A stretch of DNA of 45,041 bases from contig JADNRY010000482.1 of NCBI GenBank assembly GCA_015501585.1, forward strand, positions 1 to 45,041. The letters run 5' to 3'. Each line of letters begins with the position of its first letter. Within the stretch, counting starts at the first letter, position 1. A program made the translations under genes and the position numbers. The stretch comes from Rhodocollybia butyracea (lineage: Eukaryota > Basidiomycota > Agaricomycetes > Agaricales > Omphalotaceae). Shown here piece by piece: positions 30,981-43,041 of the stretch. The notes beneath the pieces were generated by a model, which saw only the letters and a program-made list of their open reading frames with translations, made no database searches and was not told the DNA's origin.

Positions 30981-33184
30981 GAAGAAAAAAATTTGCAGTA
31001 AACGATTCCAGGGCTATAGGTGAAAGAAAAAAATTGGTGGATGAGATTGTCGTGGTAGCAAAATGAAAGGTTGACAGGAATAGAAAAAGTCCAATCAACG
31101 ATCATCGATCAACGTCTGATCATCACCCACATTGCGCGCTTAAAAACCTTGATAAGTTGCTGATATCGACAAGGCCGATAGCGATTCGTTGTACTGTAAC
31201 TTTTGTTAATTCGAACTCAAAGTTGACGCAAGCCTCCAAGCTCCAAGTTCAAGTGTCCAAGCTTTTCAAGGATGGTGGCGCAACCGGTCTTTCCTTATCC
31301 AGAAAAGGGACGGAGAAATTCAACTGGGGAGAACACTGGTATCTGACACAATTCGCATCCCATCTCATGGAAGGTGGTATTTGACGCAGTTCGTATTCCA
31401 TCCCCATAATAATAACCGCAACGCAACGGCGAAACTGGGTTGCCAGTGGTATTCACTCGAACCAACGTAGCTGTAATGATTAGGTGACTCGGGGAGAGAG
31501 GGAGTAAACGTTAAACGTTAAACTTTCAAGTTGGCGTATGGAGACGCGGATGGGGAAGCTTGTTACCCGCGTATCACCACACGAAGGCTACACTAATGAT
31601 TGTTATTCCATGTACCCTTCAACTTGAATCATCATACTTCGTTCGCGGTGAGTTGATTGAGCCTACATTGCTGATGCCTACATTGGAAGAAATATAGTAA
31701 AAATGTATCGAGGATCAGCTTGACATTCGACATCCAGTCTTTGATAACCTCGAGGATTATCGATGATCTGTAATTGTCTCAAGCTGGAAAAGACTCCTCG
31801 CCTGAAGCATCGATAAACCCTCACGAAGCTGGCGGGAGAAGATGCCACGAACTCCATCAGAACAAGGCAAGAGTTTCACACCATTTGAGCCTTTCTTTCT
31901 CTGACATTCAGTACGCTCTTGCCGCCTCATCCTCCTGCAGTCATCGGTTGTTACAATTTCACACCAAAATTCTCGCTGCCCACCACCCCACACCTATGTC
32001 CAAGTCACGCTGGTTTTCGCGGGTATCTCAGCATTTCGAGTACACTGGTTGAGTCCCGGGCAGTAGTTACTCAAAAGTAAGTAGATACTTATCTAGGCTG
32101 TCCGGGACCGCTTCAAGCCTTCTATCTACCTTTCCATCGCTGCAAAAACTCATCGAAAACCTAACCTCTAAAACTTGGCATTCTTTTATTCAAACAGGGT
32201 ATTTATCTACGTAGATACAGCCACTCAAGGTCCCTGTCGAACTTGGAACTTGATCCTGCTCCAAAGTGCTCAACGTCACACCTACCTATACTTATAGCTT
32301 ATGCCTTTGCTTACTATGCTTACCTGCGCCTTTCCGTCTAATAGTTGCACTTACCTATATCTCCCTACGGTGTGCCGACAAAGTCGTACAGCGTCGGGCC
32401 TCTGTAATGTTCAGCTATAGTCCACCTGGAGAAATGCTGTTACGCACGTGCATCTAGTAGATACTTTTGTGCGGGACTCTTGATCTGTGCTGTATCGCCA
32501 CTCCTAACTTCATCTCCACTCCACACCGTTACTTACCGCATATATCATAATCATAATCATAACCCCTCAACCGACACCAGCACTAATACCCACTAAAACT
32601 CCGGTTCTCTTGCAGTTGAAGTAAGTACTTAAAGCTCTCCCAAACATCATCATCTTACATTCATTTCTTACACTCCCTTCAACTATCTACCACAACACTA
32701 CTACACCCACCAGGACCTCCAACACCATATCATTCTCCTAGGAGAATGCGTCTTTCTTTCCGCAAAAGAGCACCCCAGGACATCTGAATTGCTAAAAGTT
32801 CAGGTTGAGTCTTCCATGCTGCTATGTTGTTCGATATTGTATGAAATTACTGACAGTATATTGGTGGTGGTCTCGGCCGGGACGCCTCTCAGGCTAGACC
32901 AACCTTTCCTCGTAGATATTACTTCTGACCTTCTCACTGTAGTCCTCGCGATATAATTTATCTGGTCTTCCAGCTCTTCGGAAGACCATCAATGTAGAAC
33001 GGAAAGGGCATATAATTGAGCGCATCCCGTTTGCTGATGGCATAGAACTCGACAAGTTGGCTGATGATTTGCCAACGGCAAAGTTTGAATAAAATTTGTT
33101 GAAGGGGGACACGAGCCAACGAGTCCTCCTCCTCCCCGCCGTTTGCAGATGGGACGCGTTTCGTTGGTTGATCCTTCCTGGGGG
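30981..33184. other. No gene seen
   Basis: Several GTAAGTA(G/C) words near 32070 and 32620 and a TATCTACGTAGATA palindrome at about 32206 are present, but no frame is protein-like for long. TC-rich tracts lie at 32240-32760. Confidence 0.5.
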
Positions 33185-33190
33185 GCCATT

Positions 33191-33467
33191 TATGCTGTTC
33201 AAAAGTGGGAAAAAATACCCACGCGCGCCGAAACTTTATTTCACGCAGAAACTTTATTTCGCGCAGAAACTTTATAGTTTGCGCGCCGAAACTTTTCGTC
33301 AAAATTCTTTTATTGCATTTCTTTCAGTATTAGCTCATTAGATGTACATTTACTGTACATCTACTACTTAATTGTTATTACATAGTCCTAATACCCTCAT
33401 AAACTTAGTGAAAAGCTATCAAAAGAAGCGGCACAGCCACAATGTACACCAGCCAAAGCGAGCGGGG
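33191..33467 (+). repeat. Left long terminal inverted repeat
   Basis: Pairs with 34083-34376. The right arm is slightly longer because of a small insertion near 34105-34125. Confidence 0.85.
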
Positions 33468-34082
33468 CCCGGGCAACCCCGGGGGCCAGTGGTGATGTAA
33501 CTGACTAGGTCAGGTGCGAGATAACTAGCTAGATAAGATTAAGTGCCTAGGTCAGGTGCCATATGATAGCGGATTAGATTGGTCCGAGATAGCCAAAGGC
33601 GCCTATGAGAGGATAAGATAGGCAGACGTGAGAATCGGCATTATCGGCAAGCGCTTATCGCTTGCCTTATCACCAACTCTCGTACAAAGTCCAGCCCATC
33701 AATATTTTTCAGCTCTCACTACACATTCAGGAAAGTCGGTCTTACACCGCTTAGTCTGTAGCTCGAGTCGGTCTTACCCCCGCTCAATTTATGGCTCATT
33801 GTCGTGTGACATTCAAAAAATTAGTCTTTTCAGCAACTTCCTTCTCGAGATGGCAGACAACAGAGCTCGGGGAGCGCAGGGCCGAGCCCCAGCCAAACCC
33901 TTATCTATACTTATTGGTCATGACACTTCAGTTGGGATACATACCATGTTTAGTAGTACAGTATCTACTATTCTTTATTCACTGATTCAGAAAACTAGCT
34001 TATCCAAAGCATGAAGAGTCGGCGGGTCGTTCCGCTGAAGTCTGACTCAATCTGTGTGGTTAAGCAATTATGTGAGCACGCC

Positions 34083-34376
34083 CCCCGCTCGCTTTGGCCA
34101 GCCAAAGCATGAGTTCACGTACGTTGTGGCTGTGCCGCTTCTCTTGATAGCTTTTCACTAAGTTTATGAGGGTATTATGGACTATATAATAACAATTAAG
34201 TAGTAGATGTACAGTAAATGTACATCTAATGAGCTAATACCGAAATAAATGCAATAAAAGAATTTTGACGAAAAGTTTCGGCGCGCAAACTATAAAGTTT
34301 CTGCGCGAAATAAAGTTTCTGCGTGAAATAAAGTTTCGGCGCGCGTGGGTATTTTTTCCCACTTTTGAACAGCATA
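34083..34376 (-). repeat. Right long terminal inverted repeat
   Basis: Inverted copy of 33191-33467, ending GAACAGCATA before GCCATT. Confidence 0.85.
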
Positions 34377-34382
34377 GCCATT

Positions 34383-35235
34383 ACTTCCCCCTCTCATATT
34401 TTATTTACTCTTCCGCCCGAGTGCTTTGACACAGGACAGTTTCGTGCAGTTACTTATATACGGGGTAACTCGCTCGTCAGCCTTGAATTAAGTTTCTTTC
34501 GCTTATTAGTTTCTTCTCTCTCGTTTCACATCTTTCAAAAAACTTGGAAACTCTCGTGCTCTCCACAGACTCATAACATAAGTCACTACTCAAAGATACA
34601 ATTTCGTCAATTTTTTCGCCCGTTATTATTTCATGCCTGCGTAGTCCAAGTGTCCATCATTGTGTCAAGTTTTGGACTGTGGGAACGCTTGACGTTATCA
34701 TGAAAAGCTTGGACGTGTAAACATGCTTGTTTACGAGACTACGGCTGCTCCTGTAGTTCTCCTTATATACGATTCGGATTAAGAATTGGTAACAATTCTT
34801 AAATTTACCTTTTCGCGTAGCAGATACAAGGCCGGATCGTGCGTGTCTACAGGACGGTCCCCGCTCGTACTCACTCTCTGCCCCCCAGTAAATAGAAGAT
34901 GTAAGATAACTACGTGGGGAAACGCTCAAGTACCATGACAATCATCCTCTCTCCTTTAATTTTGTTGAAGGAAGTACTTTGAGCCTGAGAGTCCCGCCCC
35001 CCGCCTTTTGCTTCCGGACTAGGTGGGACGTGTTTCGTATCTTATTTTGTTTATCCTCCCGTGGGATCATTGATTCCCCCTCTCTCTTACTTATTTATCC
35101 TTCCTTTTCGTTTATCCGAGTGCTTAGCTATAGCTTGGCAGTTTCGAGTACTTAGTTATATACGGGACTTATCGTCCTTTCTCCCTCAGTCATTTGTACA
35201 CTTCTGAGGCTTATACTTATACGTGTTTCACAAAT
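34383..35235. other. No gene seen
   Basis: TC-rich sequence. TTATATACGGG(G/A) recurs at about 34455 and 35157, with similar words around both (CGAGTGCTT, CAGTTTCG), suggesting an old duplication of about 100-150 bp. Confidence 0.4.
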
Positions 35236-35592
35236 TTACAGGTCATTAAGCTTTCCTTCCCCATACTGCCGACTCTCTTCCCCTCCTTCCTCAGCAACCA
35301 CTTGCGAAATACTAATGGCCAGAGGCCTCATCGGAATATTACTTCCACCGTTGTTGAATCCGGTACCACTGGTGGCAACGGCACTCGGCTGTGATGATAC
35401 CTTCGCCCACCCAAGTCCCACGCGAACATTGATAAGCATAAACGAGATACCAGCTATCGACGGGAAAACATCAATCGCGAAGTGCTGGATCTGCGTTTTC
35501 AGTAGTTCTGTGATGAAGAAGAAGATTGTCCAGGCCCTAGCCGGATGCGAGTTTAACGAAAAACGCAATGAAGAAAGAGATTTAAAACCCAC
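35236..35592 (-). pseudogene. C-terminal relic of a multi-pass membrane protein
   Basis: The minus-strand frame includes a hydrophobic segment (ARAWTIFFFITELL), then IAGISFMLINVRVGLGW followed by a Ser/Gly-rich tail with PMRPLAISISQVVAE. A last transmembrane helix with an N/I-V-R-V-G-L-G pattern and such a tail resembles basidiomycete seven-helix proteins of unknown function. The upstream helices were not found. Likely a fragment. Confidence 0.3.
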
Positions 35593-35625
35593 GTATAAAT
35601 GGTAGCAGTACAGTGGGATTCCATT

Positions 35626-35930
35626 GTTCTTAAAGTTTGAACATTATTTATGATCATATTCTTTAAGAAAACCTTTAAGTATTCTTTAAGTATTTAATGT
35701 CGTTGTATTTCGTTGCACCTACAATAGCGTACCCATTATTTCTTAACAAGCTTTATTTCTTAACCTTCTTTACTTATTTCTTTAATTCTTAAGAAATTTC
35801 CTTAAGGGTTAGGGGGCTAACAAATCGTTCACTTGTGCGCAATGATTCATTAAGGAAAGAATTTCTTAAGATAAGTTCGTTAAAAAATTCGTTAAGAAAT
35901 TCTTTACCCATTCAATAAGAAGCTCACCGA
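35626..35930. repeat. AT-rich block of TTCTTAAG/CTTTAAG words
   Basis: TTAAGAA, CTTTAAG, TTCTTAA and TCTTAAG occur about fifteen times in both orientations, giving many small possible hairpins. A possible old fold-back element, but no clean ends were found. Confidence 0.45.
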
Positions 35931-36064
35931 CCCTGCGTCAACGTATCCTTGCCCGCTGATCACATGCCGGCCTGGCGCGCTAAATCGAAGAGTTGTCTTC
36001 ACAAGGAGGGAGGGGGATGGGGGGAAACGGGATAGTCAGCGAGTGGTTCAGCATTAATAGTGCT

Positions 36065-36110
36065 TTGTCTATTGTTTGAAAAGACAAAGGAATTTTCAAA
36101 CAATAGACAA
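36065..36110. repeat. Perfect 18-bp hairpin
   Basis: TTGTCTATTGTTTGAAAA (36065-36082) and its exact reverse complement (36093-36110) flank a 10-nt loop. There is no nearby gene end to make it a terminator, and no flanking duplication. Confidence 0.8.
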
Positions 36111-36129
36111 TATGTGTGACTGGCCCATG

Positions 36130-37680
36130 CCGAAGAGATACTTATTGTCATTTCCGAGCGCTGCCGTAATGCGGGCCCCAGCTGGTCCTTAATTGGGACT
36201 CTCGCAAATAGCCAGATTAAATGGACTCACTGCCACAGTACTGCCACTGATGTATTCGATCGTCTCTGATCGTTATTACTTCTTCGAATGCGTAAGTTCT
36301 TCGACGGAACTGCAATCCGTCCTAGTACGCGCAACGTTGTAACTCTCCTCGCTCGAACTATCTCAGCTTCGTCTACTTCTCTCGTTAAACAGTGAACGCT
36401 AAGCCATGAATGCAGGTCAGAATCATACGACAATAAACCATCGCGATGCGACACAACCGGTCAAGTACAGGATTACCTGGCTCAGGCGTTCCCACTGATG
36501 TACGCGATTATTTCTAGGTGCCGGCTCTCTCTCTCTTGGAAGGGCCATTGGAGGAACTTATGGTCAGAATGCATTTGAATTCATCGTAGATGCAAGAGGC
36601 TTGCGTTTTGCGTTCCTTTCAAATCCGTTATAAACATTAACGGCTATGCAGGAGGGTTCAACGAAGCCCATGGTACAGTTTTTGCCGCTCCTGGGGTCGC
36701 GGAGAAAGGGTACATGGCAATATTGATGTTATATCGTGGGCGTGAGCCCATCTAAAGCCTCAGTGGTATCAGTGAAGAAGTAAAAGCACGAGATTTGGAG
36801 ATATATGTATTGTTAAAAGGATTATCTATCGCTGGAATCATAGGACGGAGGCCAGCAAAGGATCAGGATGAGAAATAGACCCAACTCTCGCGATGATTGA
36901 GACGATTCTACAATTAACAGTTGAACGAAAAAGAGAAAAAAGTCATTGATAGTTTCACGCACTGTCCGCCTACATCTTTTCTTGGATGTCCCCCGTCTCG
37001 TCTTCGATGTCAGCCATCACCTAAAACGAAGAAATCAGCGTTTGGACGTTTCCATAGTCTCCAACCATACGTAGTCGTCGTCCTGGAGAAAATTGTTATC
37101 AACTTGTTGTGAAAGACGAATACTACACACTTACGACGCTTGTCGCTCCGTTTAAAGCGTACAATCTCTCTCGCTAGACAGCGTTCACGATAAGAAGTAG
37201 CAAAAGCCTCGAAAAACAAAAGTATTTACCATTTTAAGAATTTTGCAAGTGCAAATGTAGCGAGGGCCAAGAGTTCTTACTGGAGATCTCAATCTCTGTG
37301 TTTTCCTGGAAGGAATAGAAGAGACAGGTCCCCCGTAGCGTTTCTGGCAGGAAATGCAAATGTTCATGATGGTGGTAGGAGCGATGGTTTTGCGATGTTT
37401 GTCTTTGCTTCGGTTTAAGCGCCAAGCGCGCTCCGTACGGCGCTTTTGAAGGTACCAGCTTGTCCTCTTATCTCGACCTCATACCTTTCAACCATACACT
37501 CGCTTTGTATACAAAACGAGGACCTCAAATCGTCAACCGAACCTTTTAATGGGAATGTTCGCTGAGTCCATCATCGATTAACTAGTAGTTGAAAGTTTAG
37601 CTGGAATAACTTGGGTGCGTGTTTGTTCATCCTAACAAGAAGCGACGTACTTACCTTGCGCTCGTTTAACACTCACCTGG
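36130..37680. other. No confident gene
   Basis: 36640-36755 has a short protein-like frame (NGYAGGFNEAHGTVFAAPG) without a start or neighbouring exons. The rest has only short frames. Confidence 0.4.
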
Positions 37681-37683
37681 GCT

Positions 37684-38470
37684 AGAATAGGAATAGCCTT
37701 CTCTGGCGGGGTCTCAGAGCAAGCCAGGTCGGAGCTGGAGCTATCTCCGCTATTGATGCTCGTAACAAAACTGCAGCCGCTGTGGGGACCGGTGGGCTGT
37801 TACAGGTTGCATCGTATTTCAGTGGATTGTCAGGTAAGTACTTTTTTGTGTTCTCGGTACACGATTTGATCGGTGTACTAGGCGGTTCTTGGTTGACGGC
37901 CGGGGTGTACATGAACAACTTCCCGACGGTTCAAGATATTGGTACTCGGCTCGCAACCTGGCTGGCTTATGGAAAATGATATTACCTTTCATGCTGGCTC
38001 GTCTGATCCCCTTGCACCGGAAAACCTGTACCTTGGATGTAGCAACATCACAATCGGTGATGGATGGGCTAGTGAGCGTGTCCGTGTACTCATTTAGAGT
38101 ATCGTTACTGACGAGTACACTAGGATGCTTTCCTACCATTTCCTAAGCGGAACCAACGCCTCTAATTTCTTCGACAATTCATCTCACGGTGCCGGTCAGA
38201 TCCATCCGAAGACTGTTCGACGTTCCAAACCCTCTCCCTACGACCAAAGGCTCTTATCCTAATGCCTCGTCCTCCAGTGATAGTTGCAGTATAGTTTGCA
38301 GTACTTTGCTCACGGATGACTACATGAGTATCTCTGCCGGATTCCAAAGCATCCAACCGCTCATGGCATGATCTATGATTCATTCATCAGTCTGGATAGT
38401 CGGGAACGTCGTTTACCCGGCACTCGATTTCATCGCTCAGGCATAATGGGAGTCGACAGCGATATCGGTT
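37684..38470 (+). pseudogene. Phospholipase B (lysophospholipase) pseudogene
   Basis: IGIAFSGG then, one base out of frame, RASQVGAGAISAIDARN and GTGGLLQVASYFSGLSG. After a 51-bp intron (GTAAGT...ACTAG) it continues GSWLTAGVYMNNFPTVQD. Spliced, this restores SGLSGGSWL, the nucleophile-serine motif of fungal phospholipase B and cytosolic PLA2-type lipases, preceded by the SGGG-R oxyanion motif. Further on ENDITFHAGSSDPLAP, a TAG, then TRMLSYHFLSGTNASNFFD match later conserved regions. At least two frameshifts and one stop separate these pieces, and the N-terminal signal and C-terminal catalytic Asp region are missing or unreadable. A decayed copy of a normally secreted enzyme. Confidence 0.8.
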
Positions 38471-38479
38471 CCAGTGCGC

Positions 38480-39579
38480 TGCATATGCATATCTGTAGCA
38501 TGCTCGCTGTTTAACACCCGAGTATCATCGTCCTCGTCTTCGGTTCATGATTCACTTCGAGAACCCCTCCATCACTAGCAACGTTGCCCATAAGTCTATC
38601 CAACACGCTCCGTATATCCATCCACATGTTTTGGATAGGCGTCGACGTAAAAGCACTTGCGTTGCGAGTATGTGCATCATAAGGTGCTAGAGAACAAGAG
38701 TTAGAAACCTGAACATATACGAGAAGATAACACGTCTACCTCATTCACAAGTTCACTCTCCAACGCAATTACTTGTCTTACGATTTTCCTGTAATCATAA
38801 TCGGTAAGCTGTAAGCAAGTTGGCACGATTGCAATGGGAAGAGGACGAAGATTTGCCAACCGAGTTAGGACTTGTACGGTTATCGTGAATCAAACGGATC
38901 TGCACCTGAAGAATTGGCTGCAATTCGTGAGGGATTAGACCCAGATTGTGCAGGTGGAGTCTCGGGTATCGGCGAGCACCCAGGGAGATCACCTCTGCTG
39001 TGGTTGAGTGTGGTGCAATTAGCCTAGACGGTGGTGGTGACGGGCCCTTAATGACGGTCATGATGACACGCTCCCATGAGAGGACCTTGGGCTTCCTCGA
39101 TAGACCCCCAGTCAGATTGCGCTCATTCTCCCGTTCACATTCCTTATCTTTCTGATCTCCCGAATGGCATTGCAAGTTTTCTAACGGACAAGCCCAGCAT
39201 CTTCAAGTGCCACCGTAGAGCACTGCATTATGCTTGCACTCCCAGAGCGGTTCTTTCCACCCTTCGAGCCAGTGGAACCAGGGATTGTCGGGCGTGATTT
39301 CGAAGGGCCAGTGATCATCGACGACGAAGGCGTCAACAGTGGACCTGGAAGAGGATGGTGAAACAAGACGAGGAGGTGTAGAAGTCCTAGGAGGGAATGT
39401 CAGTGTAGGGGGCACGAATGTTAACTGTGCCGTTCTTGAAGAAGTTGGGAGGCTGACGTAGTTTGGACTGCCGTGTTATGCTTTTGCCAGCTTGAAGCTT
39501 GAAGCACTACTTTCCCTATTTATTCATCGATGAGAAAGTACTGGCGGGACCAACACCGCTACAAAGCCCGTCGGTGCCT
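38480..39579. other. Short minus-strand coding fragments only
   Basis: At 39203-39360 a minus frame reads DAFVVDDHWPFEITPDNPWF then HWLEGWKEPLWECKHN, which looks coding, but no start or linked exons were found. At 38850-38960 another reads LGLIPHELQPILQVQIRL. Both may be exons of decayed genes. Confidence 0.35.
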
Positions 39580-41746
39580 TCATCCAACAGAGTTCTTCTT
39601 AAATTTACATAGTACGAATTTACATAGGTAAACGAGCCTTGGAGGACTTATAGGTTGAAGAACTATATCCCAGCCCGGCTTAGCTTTAGCGTCAGTACCT
39701 GTTTTCCCCGACAAACTTTCCAAGGGTTTACTACGGTCAACCTGGTGTCTTTCTCGAGCACTGCGACGTTCCGTGGTTGATTCAGTTTGCACAGGAGTTT
39801 TCGTTTTTTTCTTCGACCTGCTTAATGAGTCGCCATGCGTCAGTAGAAACACCGGCAAAACTGAAAGGATCTGACGCACTTCTTCGATGGTCCTTCACCT
39901 TTATCCTTTTGTGCTTTCGGCGCAGGAGCTACTTGCTTCTTAGCTCTGTTCGATGACGTTGATAAGTGCCAAGTTGTAAAAAGAGAAAATTATACTCACT
40001 TCTTCGATGATGATCCTGAAGCGACGTCTTCCTGCGGTTTTTCGTTTCTTACCACGATGAGTTTGAGAGCGTCTTGGGTTTCTGGATCATCCGGACTACC
40101 ATGCAAAGAATTCAGTTTGCAGTGTCGAGGGCGATATGAGAAATGATACCTTTGTTGGTTCTCGACAGGCTTCTCCTCGCCCTTCTCGAAGACTCGCCTG
40201 ACTTTAGCTGGAGTGGACAGCTGTGCCACCTGGGAAAGAGGTCGAACCAGCGGGAGGCATAGGTGTTGGAGGAATAGGTGGGCGTTCCGTTAGTGGCAGC
40301 GCAGTCGACTCAAGAACAGATTCATCAAGAACAGATTCCTGGTGAGAGGCTGAACCAGCAGCGGGCGTAGGCGTTGGTAGAACAGGTAGGTGTTCCGTGG
40401 TCGACTCGAGAGCAGGTTCCGTAGCGAGTGGAGGAGTAATATTCACCTTTTTGAAAAATACGGGCGTTGCTGCGAAAAATGATATTAACGCCGGTAGTTC
40501 ATCGGTAGTCATTTCATTGGGATCTTTGATGAAGTTTCGATTTTTCGGCTCGATTAGATATCGTTCCGGGTTTTTCTCGAAGTCCTCAAATGGGAGAGAA
40601 TCTCCATTAAATGTAGAATCTATGAATTTTAGATTATTAGCTTGATCACTGAACCACAGCTAAGGAAGCAACTTACCACAGTAGTTGCGATAATGTTCTG
40701 TAAGGTACTTCTCGAGATAGTCCTTCAGCTCCAGCAAATTGAGTTTATTTGCCTGCGAGTCCCACTCGAGTGTTGTAGACTTCTTGAGTCCCGCATCTCG
40801 ATGGGTCATTAGTACCCAGGAGAACAGTCAATGAGCTATTCACTCACCTGTAAATACTTCCTTTGCGTAGTCTGAGAAGCGATTGAAAAAATCGCTCTCC
40901 AACTTGCGTTCTGTTGATGTTGTCGAATTTCGAAGGAGCATTCGACCGGCTGCACAATGAATATATCAGTATATGGATGTTAATAAACAAAAAAAAGTAC
41001 CTACTGAATCAGTAGAGGTTCGCCTTTGGGATCGGGAACAGCAACGAAAAACGCAAAGTAAACAACGCCAAACTTCTTTCGAAGCTTCTCGAATGCGGCC
41101 TCGATTTCTTGGTTGACAACAGCGCTAAACGTTTATTAGATACTTGGTAATTACAGACACAGGACTGTAAAACATACTCGGGAGCCTCCAATATTTTTTT
41201 AGTCTCATCGGCGTTCATATTGTCGGCCTCCTTATCCCATATGCCCTTTTTCTTCAGGCGGCAGCTCCCCCCAGCCCTTAGCGAGAGCTTTATTGAGTAA
41301 ACCAACGTGTCGGAGATGGGATACGCCATTTGCAGTGCGTTCCTCGTTGACTTCTTCATTTATTTGGCCACTCGAGACCCATTCGCGGCCCAGTAAACGT
41401 CCCGTCCTGTCCATGCCTTGTTCAGCAAAAACTTGCGATGTAGACGGCTCGGAGGAGTCGGAGCGCTTGGAAGGTTTGTTCTTCTTCTTCTTGTTCTTCG
41501 TGTACGTTTGATTGTAGTAGTACTGGTTCACCTTCTGCAATATTATTAGAGATAGCCAAAAGAGTCAAGTGAATCGCTTACCCCTTCCTCGTCATCTTCA
41601 AAAGGCCCATATAGCCTAATGCATTCTGCCTTTCTTCGGTCAATTAAAGCATTCCGTTCGTCCACACTCGGAAGGGCCCTGAACTCATTGCGTGAGTCGG
41701 TGAAAATTTTATACTTCTCGGGAGGAAGAGTGCTGGTGACGGGCAT
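39580..41746 (-). pseudogene. Multi-exon Agaricomycete-type gene of unknown function, frameshifted
   Basis: Exons on the minus strand: 41582-41746 (MPVTSTLPPEKYKIFTDSR), 41178-41534, about 40990-41124, 40848-40949, 40677-40796, about 40230-40619, 40000-40229 and about 39850-39960. Exon 2 has a nuclear-type basic run (KNKKKKNKPSKR) and a stretch like the end of an HMG box (LAKGWGELPPEEKG, IWDKEADN). Exon 3 reads VVNQEIEAAFEKLRKKFGVV. Exon 6 reads FEDFEKNPERYLIEPKNRNF then a Pro/Thr-rich region. Lesions: one extra A in an A-run near 41250 puts IWDKEAD out of frame, a junction near 40990 does not keep phase, and another shift lies near 40225. The overall design, unknown function and basic tail fit repeat-like families seen across Agaricomycetes. 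Confidence 0.5.
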
Positions 41747-42162
41747 AATAAAGAGAGTAGAAAGAATGGGGACAGACCAACTCAAACACGATTTTAAGCA
41801 AGTACATTTTGTGGCCACTTAACGTTTTCGTTATTGTCTGTGTGTGCGAAAGTGGTGCTTGGGCCTCATATTGACAATAAAATCTGATGGCGTATCAATA
41901 ATAAGCGAACGTCGGGCCATGGATGGACCTCACCTATTGTCACTACCAAAAGCAGTAATGGTCCTAGCTTGTATTGTAGTTGCCCTGTGCTTTGACCTCT
42001 ATGAAATCGACAAAAGAATAAGTCGAAAGCTGGATAAATATCAAGGACTTACGGCTCAGATTCCACAAAACTGAACTCCGAAACATCCCTCTGTTCTTCG
42101 ACTTGCGAACTTCGAAACATCCCTCTGCTCTCAACTCAACTTCTGAACTTCGAATTATCGAA
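41747..42162. promoter_or_regulatory. Likely divergent promoter region
   Basis: The space lies between the minus-strand start at 41746 and the plus-strand start at 42163. CTTCGAA words repeat near 42090-42160. No TATA box is clear on either side. Confidence 0.3.
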
Positions 42163-43041
42163 ATGCCATCCATCAGTCCCGAAAAATATGTGGAACGCTA
42201 CGGTGCAGTCGCCGAAGAATTTCCGGGAAATGAACAAGAAGCAAATGCTCGACGCTATCCAGCACCAGATCTCCACAATCTTTGAAGAAGGAAGCTGAGC
42301 CTAGGCCACACTATTCCGGGACCAATAAATTATATATTGATCTGGGACGAAGAGCATCAACGAGCTCGGAACCTGGAAAGTGAACGTGAGTATTTTGATC
42401 ATGGCTAAAAATTTGTTCGACTCATCACCTGCGAATTTAGATACTCAGAGAGAGTACGGGTGGAGCCATTGGACAGAGGTGGTCTCCATCACGACCCAAA
42501 ACATCCAGAGTCGCAAGCCGCATTTGATGCAAGGGCGGTTGGGCAAACTACTCAAGTATCGAGGAAGCCTTCTAGACACCAAGCAGAGTCGCAAGCGTAA
42601 AGCAAGTCCTTCACCTGCAACACGCATGGCAAAAAAGCCCCGACTTGAGGTAGTTGCTGCTAAACCTACTCAAAACGAGCAGCAGCACCGTATGCTCCCG
42701 TAGGGACCGCCGAAGCTACTATCAAGCTGTGGACTCAGGTAAGAACGCCTGTTCGAGTTACATTCAGACTTACTCAGATTGACATAGAACAACCAACCTC
42801 CCCACCGAATCCTAGTGGTACCCAAAGCTGGCCGAGTCGTACTCGCTGACCATAAGCTTGACTTGGGGAAGCACGGCGTAGAGCAGGGCCAGTCTCTTGA
42901 AATGGTATCCAAGGACCGCAAACATTGGAGAAAGATTAATTGGTCGACCGACATACGGGTCGGGGCGGGCGATTTGATTCTCCTGCGTCCTGAGGGCGTA
43001 ACGAATACTGCTGGATGGGAAGTCGATTACGATAATATGTA
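42163..43041 (+). pseudogene. Fragmentary plus-strand gene of unknown function
   Basis: A start at 42163 (MPSISPEKYVERYGAVAEEF) leads to coding-like pieces in changing frames: WDEEHQRARNLESE before a GTGAGT near 42386, then SSPANLDTQREYGWSHWTEV and a basic stretch SRKRKASPSPATRMAKKPR. After a GTAAGA donor at 42739 and a CTAG acceptor near 42816, KAGRVVLADHKLDLGKHGVE to GWEVDYDNM ends at a stop (43040-43042). The nuclear-localisation-like basic cluster and the parallel N-terminus (PEKY) suggest the same kind of gene as at 39580-41746, transcribed divergently. Frames do not join cleanly, so it is probably decayed. Confidence 0.35.

Larger units (their letters stand above)
33191..34376. mobile_element. 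Long-inverted-repeat (fold-back) element, 1186 bp, with 6-bp target duplication
   Basis: The arms 33191-33467 and about 34083-34376 are inverted copies with over 90 percent match by eye, starting TATGCTGTTCAAAAGTGGG. GCCATT flanks both sides exactly (33185-33190 and 34377-34382). Each arm has subterminal repeats of (G/C)GAAACTTTATTT(C) and a TAGATGTACATTTACTGTAC stretch. The 600-bp centre has no transposase-like ORF, so it is non-autonomous. A 6-bp duplication does not fit the common hAT (8), Mutator (9), Harbinger (3) or Tc1 (2) superfamilies. Confidence 0.85.

Noticed and set aside
33096..34014. ORFs within the long-inverted-repeat element as transposase fragments.
   Set aside because: They are short, in the arms or centre, and have no DDE-like or other transposase motif.
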